A stretch of 64,000 nucleotides of DNA from Bdellovibrio bacteriovorus HD100 (GTDB taxonomy: Bacteria > Bdellovibrionota > Bdellovibrionia > Bdellovibrionales > Bdellovibrionaceae): positions 2,108,001-2,172,000 of the forward strand of contig NC_005363.1 in assembly GCF_000196175.1 (NCBI RefSeq). Reading direction: 5' to 3'. The translations under genes and the position numbers were made by a program. Each line of letters begins with the position of its first letter. Position 1 is the first letter of the stretch. This document shows, piece by piece, positions 38,122 to 48,580 of the stretch. The notes under the pieces were generated by a model. It was given only the letters and a program-made list of their open reading frames with translations. It searched no databases and had not been told where the DNA came from.

Positions 38122-38150
38122 AGGGCCTTCCTGCAGAAGGCCCTTCTTGT
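38122..38150 (+). terminator. Rho-independent terminator of the yihY-BON operon
   Basis: GGGCCTTC (38123-38130) and GAAGGCCC (38136-38143) form a stem over a CTGCA loop, followed by TTCTTGTT. It ends the gene run from 34546 to 38090. Confidence 0.75.
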
Positions 38151-38248
38151 TCCAGGTCAAATTTGTTTTATAAAACATTACATAAAGGAAGATGGTCATC
38201 CCGACAGGCTCCCATCAACATTATCGCTCCAACAACAAAGGAGTTCAA

Positions 38249-38941
38249 ATGAGACACGACCCACGTGAGCCACGGAACGTGCGGGGCGAAAGCCACCGCC
38301 GCGATGAACAACGCCCCTTCCGTCGCGAAGCTTCCCCGCGCAGAGACTGGTATGAGCAAGACGAAATGGACGAACGCTCCGGCTACCGCGATGAAGGCTA
38401 TCGTCCCTCCTCGGAATATCGCGCATCCGAATATCGCGACACCTCTGATTATCGTCGCGACTTTAACGACTCCAGTCCTGACTACGGCCGCACTCAGGAG
38501 TCCCGCGAGTTGTCGCGTGGCAGCCGCGCCATTGACGGCAACCGCCATGGTTCTTCTTATGAATCAGCCTCCAGCGGCCGCAGTGAGGAACGCTCTCGGT
38601 ACTTCGGACGTGGTCCCAAGTCCTACAAACGCTCTGATGAACGCATCAAGGAAGATGTGTGTGAAATGCTGACTCGCGATAACAACATCGATGCGGAAGG
38701 CATTGACGTTGAAGTAAAAGATGGCGAAGTCACTTTGACGGGAACTGTTCCCGAGCGTCGCATGAAACATTTGGCGGAAGACTGCGCCGAAGGCTGTTAT
38801 GGCGTCAAAGACGTCATCAACAACATCCGCGTCAGCCGCGACACAGCCTCCCCGGATCGCTCTGATCGCACTTCCGGCATGGGAGCCAAGAAGTCCTCTT
38901 CATCGACTTCATCGACCTCCCCGAACGCACCAAACCACTAA
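38249..38941 (+). CDS. BON-domain protein with long Arg/Ser/Tyr-rich N-terminus
   Basis: ATG 38249 has AAAGGAG 5 bp upstream. The first ~140 of 230 residues are a highly charged, Arg/Glu/Ser/Tyr-rich disordered region with SEYRASEYRDTSDYRRD repeats. Residues ~145-212 form a BON domain close to that at 36951: DERIKEDVCEMLTRDNNIDAEGID, GEVTLTGTVPERRMKHLAED and YGVKDVINNI. The tail is Ser-rich (KKSSSSTSSTS). No signal peptide is visible. Likely a stress or nucleic-acid/membrane-associated protein by composition, not by evidence. Confidence 0.85.
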   Translation: MRHDPREPRNVRGESHRRDEQRPFRREASPRRDWYEQDEMDERSGYRDEGYRPSSEYRASEYRDTSDYRRDFNDSSPDYGRTQESRELSRGSRAIDGNRHGSSYESASSGRSEERSRYFGRGPKSYKRSDERIKEDVCEMLTRDNNIDAEGIDVEVKDGEVTLTGTVPERRMKHLAEDCAEGCYGVKDVINNIRVSRDTASPDRSDRTSGMGAKKSSSSTSSTSPNAPNH

Positions 38942-38946
38942 AGAGC

Positions 38947-38973
38947 AAAGGGAGGCCGTCGTGGCCTCCCTTT
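38947..38973 (+). terminator. Rho-independent terminator after the second BON gene
   Basis: Perfect 11-base arms AAAGGGAGGCC and GGCCTCCCTTT over a GTCGT loop directly follow the stop codon. Confidence 0.8.
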
Positions 38974-39167
38974 ATGAGCCCCCCTATGGAATATGCTGCA
39001 TTTTAAGCCTTTACGGGCAAAAGTGTGTTGCGAGAAAGCACCACAGATCCCGTAAAAAAAGATACAGTTCTTGGATGCACGGCCAATAAATTTCCAGGAT
39101 GTTGCAACTTGCCAGGACCTATTGGATAATTTTCTCATCGATTAAACACTATCCTCGAGAGAATATT

Positions 39168-40286
39168 ATGAGCATTCAACAAGTTCCTTTTATCACCCTG
39201 AATCGTTTTGAACCTGGTTTCCGTGATGAGTTTCTAAGCGGCGTAGCCAGCCTTTTTGATAAAACTCAATTCGTAGGCGGCCCGATCGTCGGTGAAATGG
39301 AAGCCAACCTTGCTGCATACACAAAATCCAAACATGCTATCGGCTGCGCCAATGGCACTGACGCCATCCAGATTGCCTTGCGTGCAGTGGGCGTTAACAA
39401 GAACGACAAGGTCCTTGTGCCTGATATGACTTTCTGGGCGACATTTGAAGCCGTTGTCAACGTGGGCGCCAACCCTGTTACTGTGGACGTGAACCGTGAA
39501 ACATGCCACTGGGACCTTGCCACTTTCAAACAGGCTGTTGAGCAATTCAAACCCAAAGCAGCCGTGATGGTTCACCTTTACGGCTGGGCTTCTGCTGACA
39601 CCCTGGAAATCCGCAAGTTCGCCAAAGAAGCTGGCGTTCTTCTGATCGAAGACGGAGCCCAGTGCTTCGGCACTGAGATTGACGGCCAGTCCATCCTGGG
39701 CACTGCTTTGATCTCCACCACCAGCTTCTATCCGGCAAAAGTTCTGGGCGCATCCGGTGATGCGGGTGCCATCTTCACTACCAATGACGAATATGCAAAG
39801 AACTGCCGCACTTTGATCAACCACGGCAGAACGGACCACTACTCCCACGGCATGATCGGTTGGAACTCCCGTATCGGGGCTTACGAATCTTTGTTCCTGA
39901 ACATGTCCTTGAAACACATCGATGCGCGCATTCAAAGCCGCATGAACGCCGTGAAGTTCTATGAAGAGTCCTTGAAAGGACTTCCTCTGAAACCCGTGCG
40001 TGCGACTTCCAAAGTAAAGGAAAACGGTTACTGCGCCGTTGCGATGATCGAACCTTCTTTGCGCGCTTCTTTGATTGATTCGTTGAAAAAAGCCAACGTG
40101 GGTTACGGCACCATCTATCCGGGAGCCATGAGCCATCAATCCGGTTCTGCGGGCCACCTGGCTGGCAAAATCGACAACGGAAATGCCCATCATATTTCTC
40201 AGGCTGTATTGAATCTTCCTTGTTATGCTTACATCACACAGGAAGAGCTCCAGTACGTTTGCGACACAGTTAAGAAGCACTTCTAG
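39168..40286 (+). CDS. DegT/DnrJ/EryC1-family sugar aminotransferase
   Basis: From ATG 39168 (preceded by GAGAG) the protein has 372 residues. It is a PLP-dependent aminotransferase of nucleotide-keto-sugars used in O-antigen or glycan synthesis. Motifs: FVGGPIVGEMEANLA, GCANGTDAIQIAL, VLVPDMTFWATFEAV, LIEDGAQCFG, and the PLP-lysine region TTSFYPAKVLGASGDAGA. GRTDHYSHGMIGWNSRIGAYES matches the family's conserved R.. and N residues. The exact sugar cannot be told. No other glycan genes are adjacent. The 3' end overlaps ligD by 17 bp. Confidence 0.9.
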   Translation: MSIQQVPFITLNRFEPGFRDEFLSGVASLFDKTQFVGGPIVGEMEANLAAYTKSKHAIGCANGTDAIQIALRAVGVNKNDKVLVPDMTFWATFEAVVNVGANPVTVDVNRETCHWDLATFKQAVEQFKPKAAVMVHLYGWASADTLEIRKFAKEAGVLLIEDGAQCFGTEIDGQSILGTALISTTSFYPAKVLGASGDAGAIFTTNDEYAKNCRTLINHGRTDHYSHGMIGWNSRIGAYESLFLNMSLKHIDARIQSRMNAVKFYEESLKGLPLKPVRATSKVKENGYCAVAMIEPSLRASLIDSLKKANVGYGTIYPGAMSHQSGSAGHLAGKIDNGNAHHISQAVLNLPCYAYITQEELQYVCDTVKKHF

Positions 40287-42594
40287 CCTTCTGCACTGGC
40301 AGAACCGGGGCCCGGGCGAAATAGTTCGCCCACGGGTCCCGCCCCTTCTTCAGAATCTGCAATGCCCTCTTCAGGGTGACCGCATCGCCACTTTTATATT
40401 TTTTCAACTGAGTCCAAGCCACCGGCAAAGCCACCGAGCTTCTGTCGCGCGCGCGCAATGAATAGGGCAAAACACTGGTCGAGCCCTTGGAATTGCGAAG
40501 GTAATCAATAAAAATCCGTCCGACACGAATCTTCTTTGCCATCTTGCTGACAAACCGATCCGGAAAACGATGCTCCCAATTCAATGCCAGGCTGTGCGTG
40601 AAGCGCTTCACTTCCTCCCACGAAGGGCCCGGACGGAACGGGACATGAATATGCAACCCCTTGCCTCCGCTCAGCTTCACAAAGCTGCGAAGCCCCAACA
40701 ACTCCAGATCTTTCTTTATCAAGAGGGCCGCTGAAACCACCTCACCCCAGGCCACACCAGGCCCCGGATCCAAATCCAACACAAACTGGTCAGGCTTTCC
40801 CGGAGCCTCTGCTCTGCTGTTTCGACTGTGAATTTCGTAGGCCCCCATCTGCACCAGTTCCAGAAGCCCGCGGGCATCTTTCACATACAAAGCATCATCT
40901 TTTTCAAAGACCGCAATGGTGTCAGCCTTCGCGTTGAGATGCTTTTGAAAAAAACACTTTCCCGCAGATCCATCCGGACAGCGCACTAATGCCAACAGGC
41001 GATTTTCAAAGTACGGCCGCATCCGCTCAACCATGGCGATATAGTATTCAGCCACCTCAAGCTTGGTGATTCCTTCCGCGGCAAAAAGCACTTTGTCGGG
41101 ATTGGTCAGCAACAGGGCATCCGAAGTCACTTCCGGTGCGGGCTTGTCTTTGCGAAGCTGCACAAACACCGGCGCCCGCAAATGCATTCCATGAGTCCAA
41201 CTGGCAAAGGAAACCTCGGCCAGCAACTCGGGCCGCACCCATACGGCACCGGACTTCGGCGGGTCTCCTGCCGAGAAAGGTTTTTTGGCAACTTTGATAC
41301 GATCCAACTGTTTTTTAATTGAGGTTATACTGTTCTGACTAAAGCCCGTCCCCACTTTTCCCACAAAACGAAACTGTCCTTTTTCATAGACACCCAAAAG
41401 CAACGCTCCAAAATCACTGCGACTGCCGCGACCTGGAACATAGCCGCCAATAACGAACTCCTGCCGGTTTAAAAACTTGCTTTTCACCCACTCACCTTTG
41501 CGACCGGAGATGTAGGTGCTATCAAGCTTTTTCGAAATCACTCCCTCAAGCCCCTGACGCCGCAGTTTTTTCCACGAGGCTGCATTCAACTTGAGCTGCT
41601 GACTGAGTCGAAGATTTTTGTGTTTTCCTTTTAAAATTCCCTGAAGCTTCCTCCGTCGCTCTTTCAACGACTGATCCCGCAGGTCCTCGCCGTTTAGCAT
41701 CAGCAAATCAAAAGCGACATATGTCAGCTCCTGGTCCGGATCCGAATCAAAGTAGTTTTGCAGTTTTTGAAAGTGACTTCGCCCCTGGCGATCCAAAACC
41801 ACAACCTCACCATCAAGGACCGCGGACTGAACATTCAGAGTGGCCAGACTTTGAACGACTGTTTCCATCTTACCGGACCACTCATGCCCGGCCCTTGTAT
41901 ACAGTTTCACCTTCGCCCCCTGCAGATGGGCCTGAATGCGATAACCGTCCCACTTGACCTCGTGCCACCATTGGGGTCCCCGGGGTGGCTCAGCCACCAG
42001 CAATGCCAACATGGGCTGAACAAATGAAAATGAGGTTCTGGTGTGAACTCGCCGCCGCACGGTGGATTTATCTCCGATCAGCGGCGCCTCATACCCCGCC
42101 CGGGCGAAGCGGTCTTCCCGCTTCACCAAAAGCCACTGCACCTGCCGCCCCTGCATTCTGGTGCGAATCAAATCCCAGGTGCCCTTCAGTCTTTTGCCTT
42201 TAAGTTCAAACTCCAGATGACCTTTTTTAAATCCTGCCGCGACCGGAGCTTTCGGAATCCATGTTCCTGTATCCCAGATATACACAGGACCGGCCCCGTA
42301 CTGCTTTTCCGGAATGACACCTTCAAAGGTACCGTACTCCAAAGGATGATCCTCCACCTGCACAGCAAGACGTTTTAAGTGTGGATCCAGACTGGGCCCC
42401 TTCGGAACCGCCCAGCTTTTCAAAACCCCCTGCCATTCCAGCCGAAAATCATAATGCAAGTGAGAGGCATGATGTTCCTGCACGACAAACATCAACTGCT
42501 CTTTTGTCGCCTTTAACGGCTTTTTCGTTTTCCGGGCCGGCGGCTCCCGAGTCTTTTTAAAATCTCGCTTGCGGTGATATTCCTTCAGTGGCAT
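40270..42594 (-). CDS. ligD: ATP-dependent DNA ligase LigD (PE-Lig-Pol)
   Basis: The 774-residue protein has three domains in the Pseudomonas-like order. The 3'-phosphoesterase domain is at ~30-180 (HHASHLHYDFRLE, AVPKGPS). The ATP-dependent ligase domain is at ~190-480, with catalytic K214 in EVKWDGYR and the later GLEGVISKKLDS. The archaeo-eukaryotic primase-type polymerase is at ~490-770, with DLDPGPG carrying the metal-binding Asp pair and KLSGGKGLHIHVP. With Ku it repairs double-strand breaks by end joining. It lies 5 bp after the ku gene and forms a two-gene operon. Confidence 0.96.
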   Translation of the reverse strand: MPLKEYHRKRDFKKTREPPARKTKKPLKATKEQLMFVVQEHHASHLHYDFRLEWQGVLKSWAVPKGPSLDPHLKRLAVQVEDHPLEYGTFEGVIPEKQYGAGPVYIWDTGTWIPKAPVAAGFKKGHLEFELKGKRLKGTWDLIRTRMQGRQVQWLLVKREDRFARAGYEAPLIGDKSTVRRRVHTRTSFSFVQPMLALLVAEPPRGPQWWHEVKWDGYRIQAHLQGAKVKLYTRAGHEWSGKMETVVQSLATLNVQSAVLDGEVVVLDRQGRSHFQKLQNYFDSDPDQELTYVAFDLLMLNGEDLRDQSLKERRRKLQGILKGKHKNLRLSQQLKLNAASWKKLRRQGLEGVISKKLDSTYISGRKGEWVKSKFLNRQEFVIGGYVPGRGSRSDFGALLLGVYEKGQFRFVGKVGTGFSQNSITSIKKQLDRIKVAKKPFSAGDPPKSGAVWVRPELLAEVSFASWTHGMHLRAPVFVQLRKDKPAPEVTSDALLLTNPDKVLFAAEGITKLEVAEYYIAMVERMRPYFENRLLALVRCPDGSAGKCFFQKHLNAKADTIAVFEKDDALYVKDARGLLELVQMGAYEIHSRNSRAEAPGKPDQFVLDLDPGPGVAWGEVVSAALLIKKDLELLGLRSFVKLSGGKGLHIHVPFRPGPSWEEVKRFTHSLALNWEHRFPDRFVSKMAKKIRVGRIFIDYLRNSKGSTSVLPYSLRARDRSSVALPVAWTQLKKYKSGDAVTLKRALQILKKGRDPWANYFARAPVLPVQKARSAS

Positions 42595-42599
42595 GCGAC

Positions 42600-43430
42600 T
42601 TAGGCTCTTGCCCGCACTTTACGGCGGGCGGTTTTCTTTTTGGCCATCAGGCTTTTTTGCAGCAGGGGCATCAGATCAATAACGTTGTCAGTGGTGGCGA
42701 TTTTTTCTTCTTTCGCCTCACTGACCCGATGACCCTGCCCGCCTTTGACTTTGCGCTGGATGGTTTTCATCACATCCTGATAGTAGGTGTCCTTGTATTG
42801 TTCAGGCTTCCATTCGCTGGTCATGCCTTCAACCAGCTCTTCAGCCATCTTCAGCTCTTTGGGGCTATAAGAAGGCTTTTTGGCCGAGGCCGCCAGAAAG
42901 TGAACCTGCTTTTCACTTTTGACCTCATGGGAAAAGCGCAGAAGCTCAAGCACCAGATAAGGACCTCGTGGCATGATCAGCGCAAGGTGCTGCTTGATCC
43001 GGATGACCAGTTTGCCGATAGCGACCTTGCGGGTGCCTTCCAAGGCGTCGCGCAAAAGGTAATAACCTTTCTCGGCCCCCTTTTGTGGGACCAGGTAATA
43101 GGGCCGGTCAAAGAACATCGGATCCACTTCATCCAGCAGGACAAAATCTTCGATATCGATGGTTTGGGTGGCTTTGGCATTGGCTTTTTTCAGCTCACTT
43201 TCAGTCATGATAACATATCGACCGGACTGGTACTCGTAGCCTTTAACAATACGATCACTGGGAACTTCCTTGCCCGTTTTGGCATTGACCTTCAGATAGC
43301 GGATGCGCGCCAGGTCCTTTTTATCCAGCATGGAAAAATGGACCTCTTTTTCACTTTGAGCACTTTGCAGGCTCACGGGAATGTTCAAAAGTCCGAAACT
43401 GATAGAGCCTTTCCAAATGCTTCCGGCCAT
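42600..43430 (-). CDS. ku: Non-homologous end-joining protein Ku
   Basis: The 276-residue protein begins MAGSIWKGSISFGLLNIPVSL, the hallmark start of bacterial Ku, with later KGYEY, FDRPYYLVPQ and IGKLVIR. The C-terminal tail is basic (KKKTARRKVRARA), as in Ku proteins that recruit LigD and bind DNA. It forms a homodimeric ring on DNA ends. AAAAGGAG precedes the ATG. It is co-transcribed with ligD. Confidence 0.95.
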   Translation of the reverse strand: MAGSIWKGSISFGLLNIPVSLQSAQSEKEVHFSMLDKKDLARIRYLKVNAKTGKEVPSDRIVKGYEYQSGRYVIMTESELKKANAKATQTIDIEDFVLLDEVDPMFFDRPYYLVPQKGAEKGYYLLRDALEGTRKVAIGKLVIRIKQHLALIMPRGPYLVLELLRFSHEVKSEKQVHFLAASAKKPSYSPKELKMAEELVEGMTSEWKPEQYKDTYYQDVMKTIQRKVKGGQGHRVSEAKEEKIATTDNVIDLMPLLQKSLMAKKKTARRKVRARA

Positions 43431-43530
43431 AAAGTTCTCCTTTTAAAAAGGACAAACCATCCCCGGATATTTGAAAAGTTTTATACGTCGGATTTGCCAA
43501 CAAGCCCGGCGGATCCGTCCAGTCCAGTGA

Positions 43531-44484
<954 letters not shown>

Positions 44485-44491
44485 AAGGTAC

Positions 44492-44513
44492 CTGCTTACT
44501 TTTGCTTAAGCAG
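44492..44513 (+). other. Small hairpin in the kdsA 3' region
   Basis: CTGCTTA (44492-44498) and TAAGCAG (44507-44513) pair perfectly over an 8-base loop, directly after AAAAGGTACC, a motif also seen at other gene ends here. It immediately precedes the terminator hairpin. Confidence 0.45.
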
Positions 44514-44518
44514 TGCGC

Positions 44519-44542
44519 AAAAGCCCCATCACTGGGGCTTTT
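44519..44542. terminator. Bidirectional terminator shared by kdsA and trmO
   Basis: AAAAGCCCCA and TGGGGCTTTT form a 10-bp stem over TCAC. It ends kdsA on the plus strand and contains the trmO stop codon on the minus strand. Confidence 0.82.
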
Positions 44543-45290
44543 ACTTTTTCAGATCCTGAATGTCATAGACATAAAGCCCCGACTCGCGAAGTTCATACTT
44601 CACATCATTTCCCAGAACATCAATGCCATATCGCTGTCCCCACGATGCCGAGTCGGTCACCGGGTTTTGACGTTTTTGGAACGCGGGACGAGGATCAAGC
44701 TCCATCACATCCACAATCAAAGCACGCAAATTCTGCGCTCCTTGAGGATCACGTTTTAGAATTTCATTTTCAGCTTCATCCGAAAAAATAACCGGATAAC
44801 GAGGAATAGGTGCAGACGCCCAGCCCGCGCTGGCATGAGGAATTGAATCTGCATAAGCGATGTAGGGTTTGATATCCAGCACCGGCGTGCCATCCACAAG
44901 ATCCACACCACCGATATGAATCTCAGGGCCACCTTCGGCATCAAAATCAATCTTTTCAACTACGACCGCCGAAAGCCCGATCGGATTCGGGCGGTGCGGA
45001 GAACGCGAAGCCAGAACACCGACTTTGCGGTTGCCCCCCAATCGTGGCGGACGAATGCTGGGTTTCCAGCCCTTGCCACCATGATCATGAAAGACAAAGA
45101 CAATCCAGATATGAGTGAATTCTTCCAGCGAACGCAGAGCGGTTTTCAAATCCGGATCGGGGTTGATTTTAATCACCCCTTTGGCCTGCGCCGCAAGCCC
45201 GGGCTGGCGCGGAACTCCGAATCTGTCTTTGAACGGAGTTCGCACCACACCTATTGCCGAAAATTCAAAAGCATCTCCCAGCTGTTTCAT
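44541..45290 (-). CDS. trmO: tRNA t6A37 N6-methyltransferase TrmO (YaeB/TsaA family)
   Basis: The 249-residue protein has the family signature RPPRLGGNRKVGVLASRSPHRPNPIGLS, with GVVRTPFKDRFGVPRQPGL at the N-terminus and VDGTPVLDIKPYI. E. coli TrmO uses SAM to methylate t6A37 in tRNA-Thr(GGU). The start overlaps the ileS stop by one base, so it is the second gene of an ileS-trmO operon, grouping two tRNA functions. Confidence 0.9.
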   Translation of the reverse strand: MKQLGDAFEFSAIGVVRTPFKDRFGVPRQPGLAAQAKGVIKINPDPDLKTALRSLEEFTHIWIVFVFHDHGGKGWKPSIRPPRLGGNRKVGVLASRSPHRPNPIGLSAVVVEKIDFDAEGGPEIHIGGVDLVDGTPVLDIKPYIAYADSIPHASAGWASAPIPRYPVIFSDEAENEILKRDPQGAQNLRALIVDVMELDPRPAFQKRQNPVTDSASWGQRYGIDVLGNDVKYELRESGLYVYDIQDLKK

Positions 45291-48200
45291 TATCTTGGCA
45301 GGTTGGTCACGCCGATTTTGATCACCTGACCGTCAATGTCTGATGTTTCGGTGTGTTTGCCGTTAGGCTCTGCCGTCAACGCCAGGATGTTCAGGTTTTT
45401 CGTCAGCGTCTCGCCCGTAATCATGTCCTTGTGGGCATTCAATGCATCCAGCAAAGCACCGTCACACGCGATTTCCAAAGTGATCTTGTCATCCATCTGG
45501 AAGTCCGCCGTTTTACGGGCGACCTGGATCTTACGCATGATTTCTCGAGCAAGACCTTCACGTTCCTGCTCTGGAGTCACGGTCGGATCCACCTCGATGG
45601 ATACGATCTGATGAACGGACAAATTCGCATTGTCACCTTTAGGTGCACGACGGATTTCCACATCAGACAGACTGATCTCTTCACCTTCGATAACAACAAC
45701 ACCGCCGCCTTCAAGCTTCAGGATGTTTTCCAGGGACATGGACATGATGCCCGCGCCCACAGCTTTCATCTTAGGTCCCAGACGTTTACCCAACACCGGG
45801 AAGTTCGCCTTGGCCGTCACCTGAACGAATTGATCTTCATTCGGGTTGTAGACAACTTTGCGGAAGTTCAGTTCGTCCACGAAGAACGGTTCGAACTTTT
45901 TCAACGTTTCCAGAAGTTCTGCACTTCTGTGGATGATCTTGATTTCATTCAGCGGGATTTTTGCTTTCACGCCGATTTTTTCACGGTGATTACGACCCAG
46001 GGTCACCAACGTATCCATGGCTTTCACGGCTTCTTCCAGCTCAGGACGAAGCATGGAAAGATCTGCCGTCGGGAAGGATTCCAAATGAACAGAATCTTTC
46101 TTGTCTTTCAGAACCTGCGCCAGATTCTTGTAAGTCACTTCAGACATGAACGGAGCAAACGGCGCCATCAAACGTGACAAGGTCACCAGAACCTCGTGCA
46201 AAGTCTCGTAAGCATAGCGTTTGGTTTCCGGCATGCCGTCTTGCCAGAACAAGCTGCGGTTGAAGCGGATGTACGTGTTGGTCAGGTCCTCAATGAACTG
46301 AAGCAAGTGAGGCACAACGTTGTACAGACGATAGGCGTCCATTTCCTTGTGCGTGTTTGCAATCAGACCGTTCAGACGGGACAAAACCCACTGGTCCAGA
46401 ATGTTCGGTGACTTCTTCGCATCGCCCTTTGGAACAAAGCCATCGATATTGGCATAGTTCGCAAAGAAGGAATAAGAGTTCCACCATCTTAGCAGAATCT
46501 TACGAACGATGTCGTAAACGCCTTTTTCAGAGAACTTCAGTTCCTGGGCTTTCACCACCGGAGAATCGATCAGGTACAAACGCAAAGCGTCCGCACCGTG
46601 CTGATTCAACACTTCCATTGGATCCGGATAGTTTTTCAAGGACTTGGACATCTTGCGACCGTCTTCAGCCAGAACCAAACCGTTCACCACCACGTTTTTA
46701 AACGGAGCCTGATTGAACAACGCCGTTCCGATGATGGAAAGCGTGTAGAACCAACCGCGCGTCTGATCCAGACCTTCCGCGATGAAGTCTGCTGGGAAGG
46801 CTTTCTTGAAGTCTTCCACAGACGTTTCAGGATAACCCCACTGCGCATAAGGCATGGAGCCGGATTCAAACCAGCAATCCAATACGCCATCCACACGCTT
46901 CAACGGCGACTTGCCCGTTGGAGATGGAATGGTGATTTTATCCACGAATTCGATGTGCAAATCGTCGACCTTCTGGCCGGATAGTTTCTCTAGTTCGGCA
47001 CGGGAACCGATACACATCACTTCGCCTTCAGCATTTCGCCAGATTGGCAGTGGTGTCCCCCAGAAACGGTTGCGCGAAATCGCCCAGTCACGAGCACCCT
47101 CCAGCCAGTTGCCGAAGCGGCCATCACGCAGATGATCCGGAACCCAGGAAGTCTGTTTGTTGTTTGCAATCAGCTCTTCTTTGATTTTTTCAACGGCCAC
47201 AAACCATGAAGACACCGCACGATAAATCAGTGGCGTGTCGGAACGATAACAGAACGGGTAACTATGCTGAATAGTGTCTTGCTTAAACAGGTTCCCGCGT
47301 TTTTTAAGATCCGCGATGATGTCCTTGTCGGCTTCCTTCACGCGTTTTCCAGCGTAGTCAGGCACTTCCATTGTGAACATACCGTCGTCATCCACCGGAT
47401 TGACCATCGGGATGCCGGCTTTCGCACAAGCATAGTAATCTTCTTCACCGAACGCAGGCGCCATGTGCACCACACCCGTACCACTTTCAGTGGTCACGTG
47501 ATCAGAAGAGATAATGCGGAACGCGCCTTTGTCAGCGCGATCGCCGAAGTAAGGGAACAAAGGTTCGTAAGTCAGACCCACCAGCTCTGTGCCCTTCATC
47601 ATCTGAAGAACTTCCACTTCCTCATCCGCTTTTTTGAAGACAGAAGAAAGCAAAGCCTGCGCCATGATCAGCTTGCGGCCCGTGGCTTTTTCTTGAACCT
47701 TGACGTATTCGATGTCATTGCCAACCGCCAACGCCAGGTTGGAAGGCAATGTCCAAGGAGTCGTCGTCCACGCCATGATCGCCGTGTCGGGCTGATTCAC
47801 CAACTTGAACATCACCGTGATCGCCGGATCCTGAACCATTTTGTAGTTCTGATTGGCTTCAAAGTTTGAAAGCGATGTCGAGATCCCTACAGAGTAAGGA
47901 ACGACTTTGTAGCCCTCATAGATCAGGCCTTTATTGAAGAGCTGCTGGAACACCCACCACACGGACTGCATGAAAGACACGTCCATTGTGAAGTACGGAT
48001 TTTCCATATCCACCCAGCGCCCCACACGGCGAACCGTGGTTTTCCATTCAGTGGAGTAACGTTTTACAATCGAACGACAGGCGTCGTTGTAATTGGCGAC
48101 ACCCATCTTGAAAACGTCTTTGCGACTTTCAATTTTATGAGTCTTGTTGATTTCATACTCGACCGGAAGACCGTGACAATCCCAGCCAAAACGACGAGGT

Positions 48201-48460
48201 ACAGTGTAGCCCTTCATCGTCCAGTAACGAGGAACAACGTCCTTCAACACACCCGCCAGCAAGTGACCATAGTGCGGAAGACCGGTTGCAAACGGAGGAC
48301 CGTCATAGAAGCTGTAGGTTTTTTTGCCTTCAGGATTCAATGATTGCGCAAAAATTTTCTCCTGATCCCAGAAGTCCAAAATGGTCTCTTCCTGCTTGGC
48401 AAGATTCACATCTGGTTTTACGGCTGAATACGGTGTCGAACGTGTGTTTGCATTTGTCAT
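45290..48460 (-). CDS. ileS: Isoleucyl-tRNA synthetase, eukaryal/type 2
   Basis: The 1056-residue class I synthetase has HYGH at residues 63-66 (HIGH motif in FATGLPHYGHLLAG) and RKMSKSLKNYPDP (KMSKS). The sequence WDCHGLPVEYEIN, FMQSVWWVFQQLFNKGL and STSLSNFEANQNYK, plus the length above 1000, place it with IleRS type 2, the eukaryal-like form. Bacterial type 1 is ~940 residues with a C-terminal Cys4 zinc motif that is not seen here. Type 2 enzymes are generally mupirocin-insensitive. It charges tRNA-Ile and edits valine. Confidence 0.95.
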   Translation of the reverse strand: MTNANTRSTPYSAVKPDVNLAKQEETILDFWDQEKIFAQSLNPEGKKTYSFYDGPPFATGLPHYGHLLAGVLKDVVPRYWTMKGYTVPRRFGWDCHGLPVEYEINKTHKIESRKDVFKMGVANYNDACRSIVKRYSTEWKTTVRRVGRWVDMENPYFTMDVSFMQSVWWVFQQLFNKGLIYEGYKVVPYSVGISTSLSNFEANQNYKMVQDPAITVMFKLVNQPDTAIMAWTTTPWTLPSNLALAVGNDIEYVKVQEKATGRKLIMAQALLSSVFKKADEEVEVLQMMKGTELVGLTYEPLFPYFGDRADKGAFRIISSDHVTTESGTGVVHMAPAFGEEDYYACAKAGIPMVNPVDDDGMFTMEVPDYAGKRVKEADKDIIADLKKRGNLFKQDTIQHSYPFCYRSDTPLIYRAVSSWFVAVEKIKEELIANNKQTSWVPDHLRDGRFGNWLEGARDWAISRNRFWGTPLPIWRNAEGEVMCIGSRAELEKLSGQKVDDLHIEFVDKITIPSPTGKSPLKRVDGVLDCWFESGSMPYAQWGYPETSVEDFKKAFPADFIAEGLDQTRGWFYTLSIIGTALFNQAPFKNVVVNGLVLAEDGRKMSKSLKNYPDPMEVLNQHGADALRLYLIDSPVVKAQELKFSEKGVYDIVRKILLRWWNSYSFFANYANIDGFVPKGDAKKSPNILDQWVLSRLNGLIANTHKEMDAYRLYNVVPHLLQFIEDLTNTYIRFNRSLFWQDGMPETKRYAYETLHEVLVTLSRLMAPFAPFMSEVTYKNLAQVLKDKKDSVHLESFPTADLSMLRPELEEAVKAMDTLVTLGRNHREKIGVKAKIPLNEIKIIHRSAELLETLKKFEPFFVDELNFRKVVYNPNEDQFVQVTAKANFPVLGKRLGPKMKAVGAGIMSMSLENILKLEGGGVVVIEGEEISLSDVEIRRAPKGDNANLSVHQIVSIEVDPTVTPEQEREGLAREIMRKIQVARKTADFQMDDKITLEIACDGALLDALNAHKDMITGETLTKNLNILALTAEPNGKHTETSDIDGQVIKIGVTNLPR

Positions 48461-48506
48461 AGGTCCTTAATAACTATCAGGTTTTCAAGGAACTTGCACG
48501 CCTAGA

Positions 48507-48580
48507 AGCCCGCTTTCCGGGACCAGCTTGCAGTTTTGGCAATGCGTCAGCCGCGGGCTCCCCGGTCGCCGCCAAAACTG
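48507..48580 (-). promoter_or_regulatory. Structured leader upstream of ileS
   Basis: CAGTTTTGGC (48531-48540) and GCCAAAACTG (48571-48580) form a perfect 10-bp stem. A competing 7-bp pair joins AGCCCGC (48507-48513) and GCGGGCT (48553-48559), whose right arm lies in the first stem's loop. Mutually exclusive stems in a leader suggest attenuation, but no T-box consensus or U-run terminator is evident. Confidence 0.4.
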
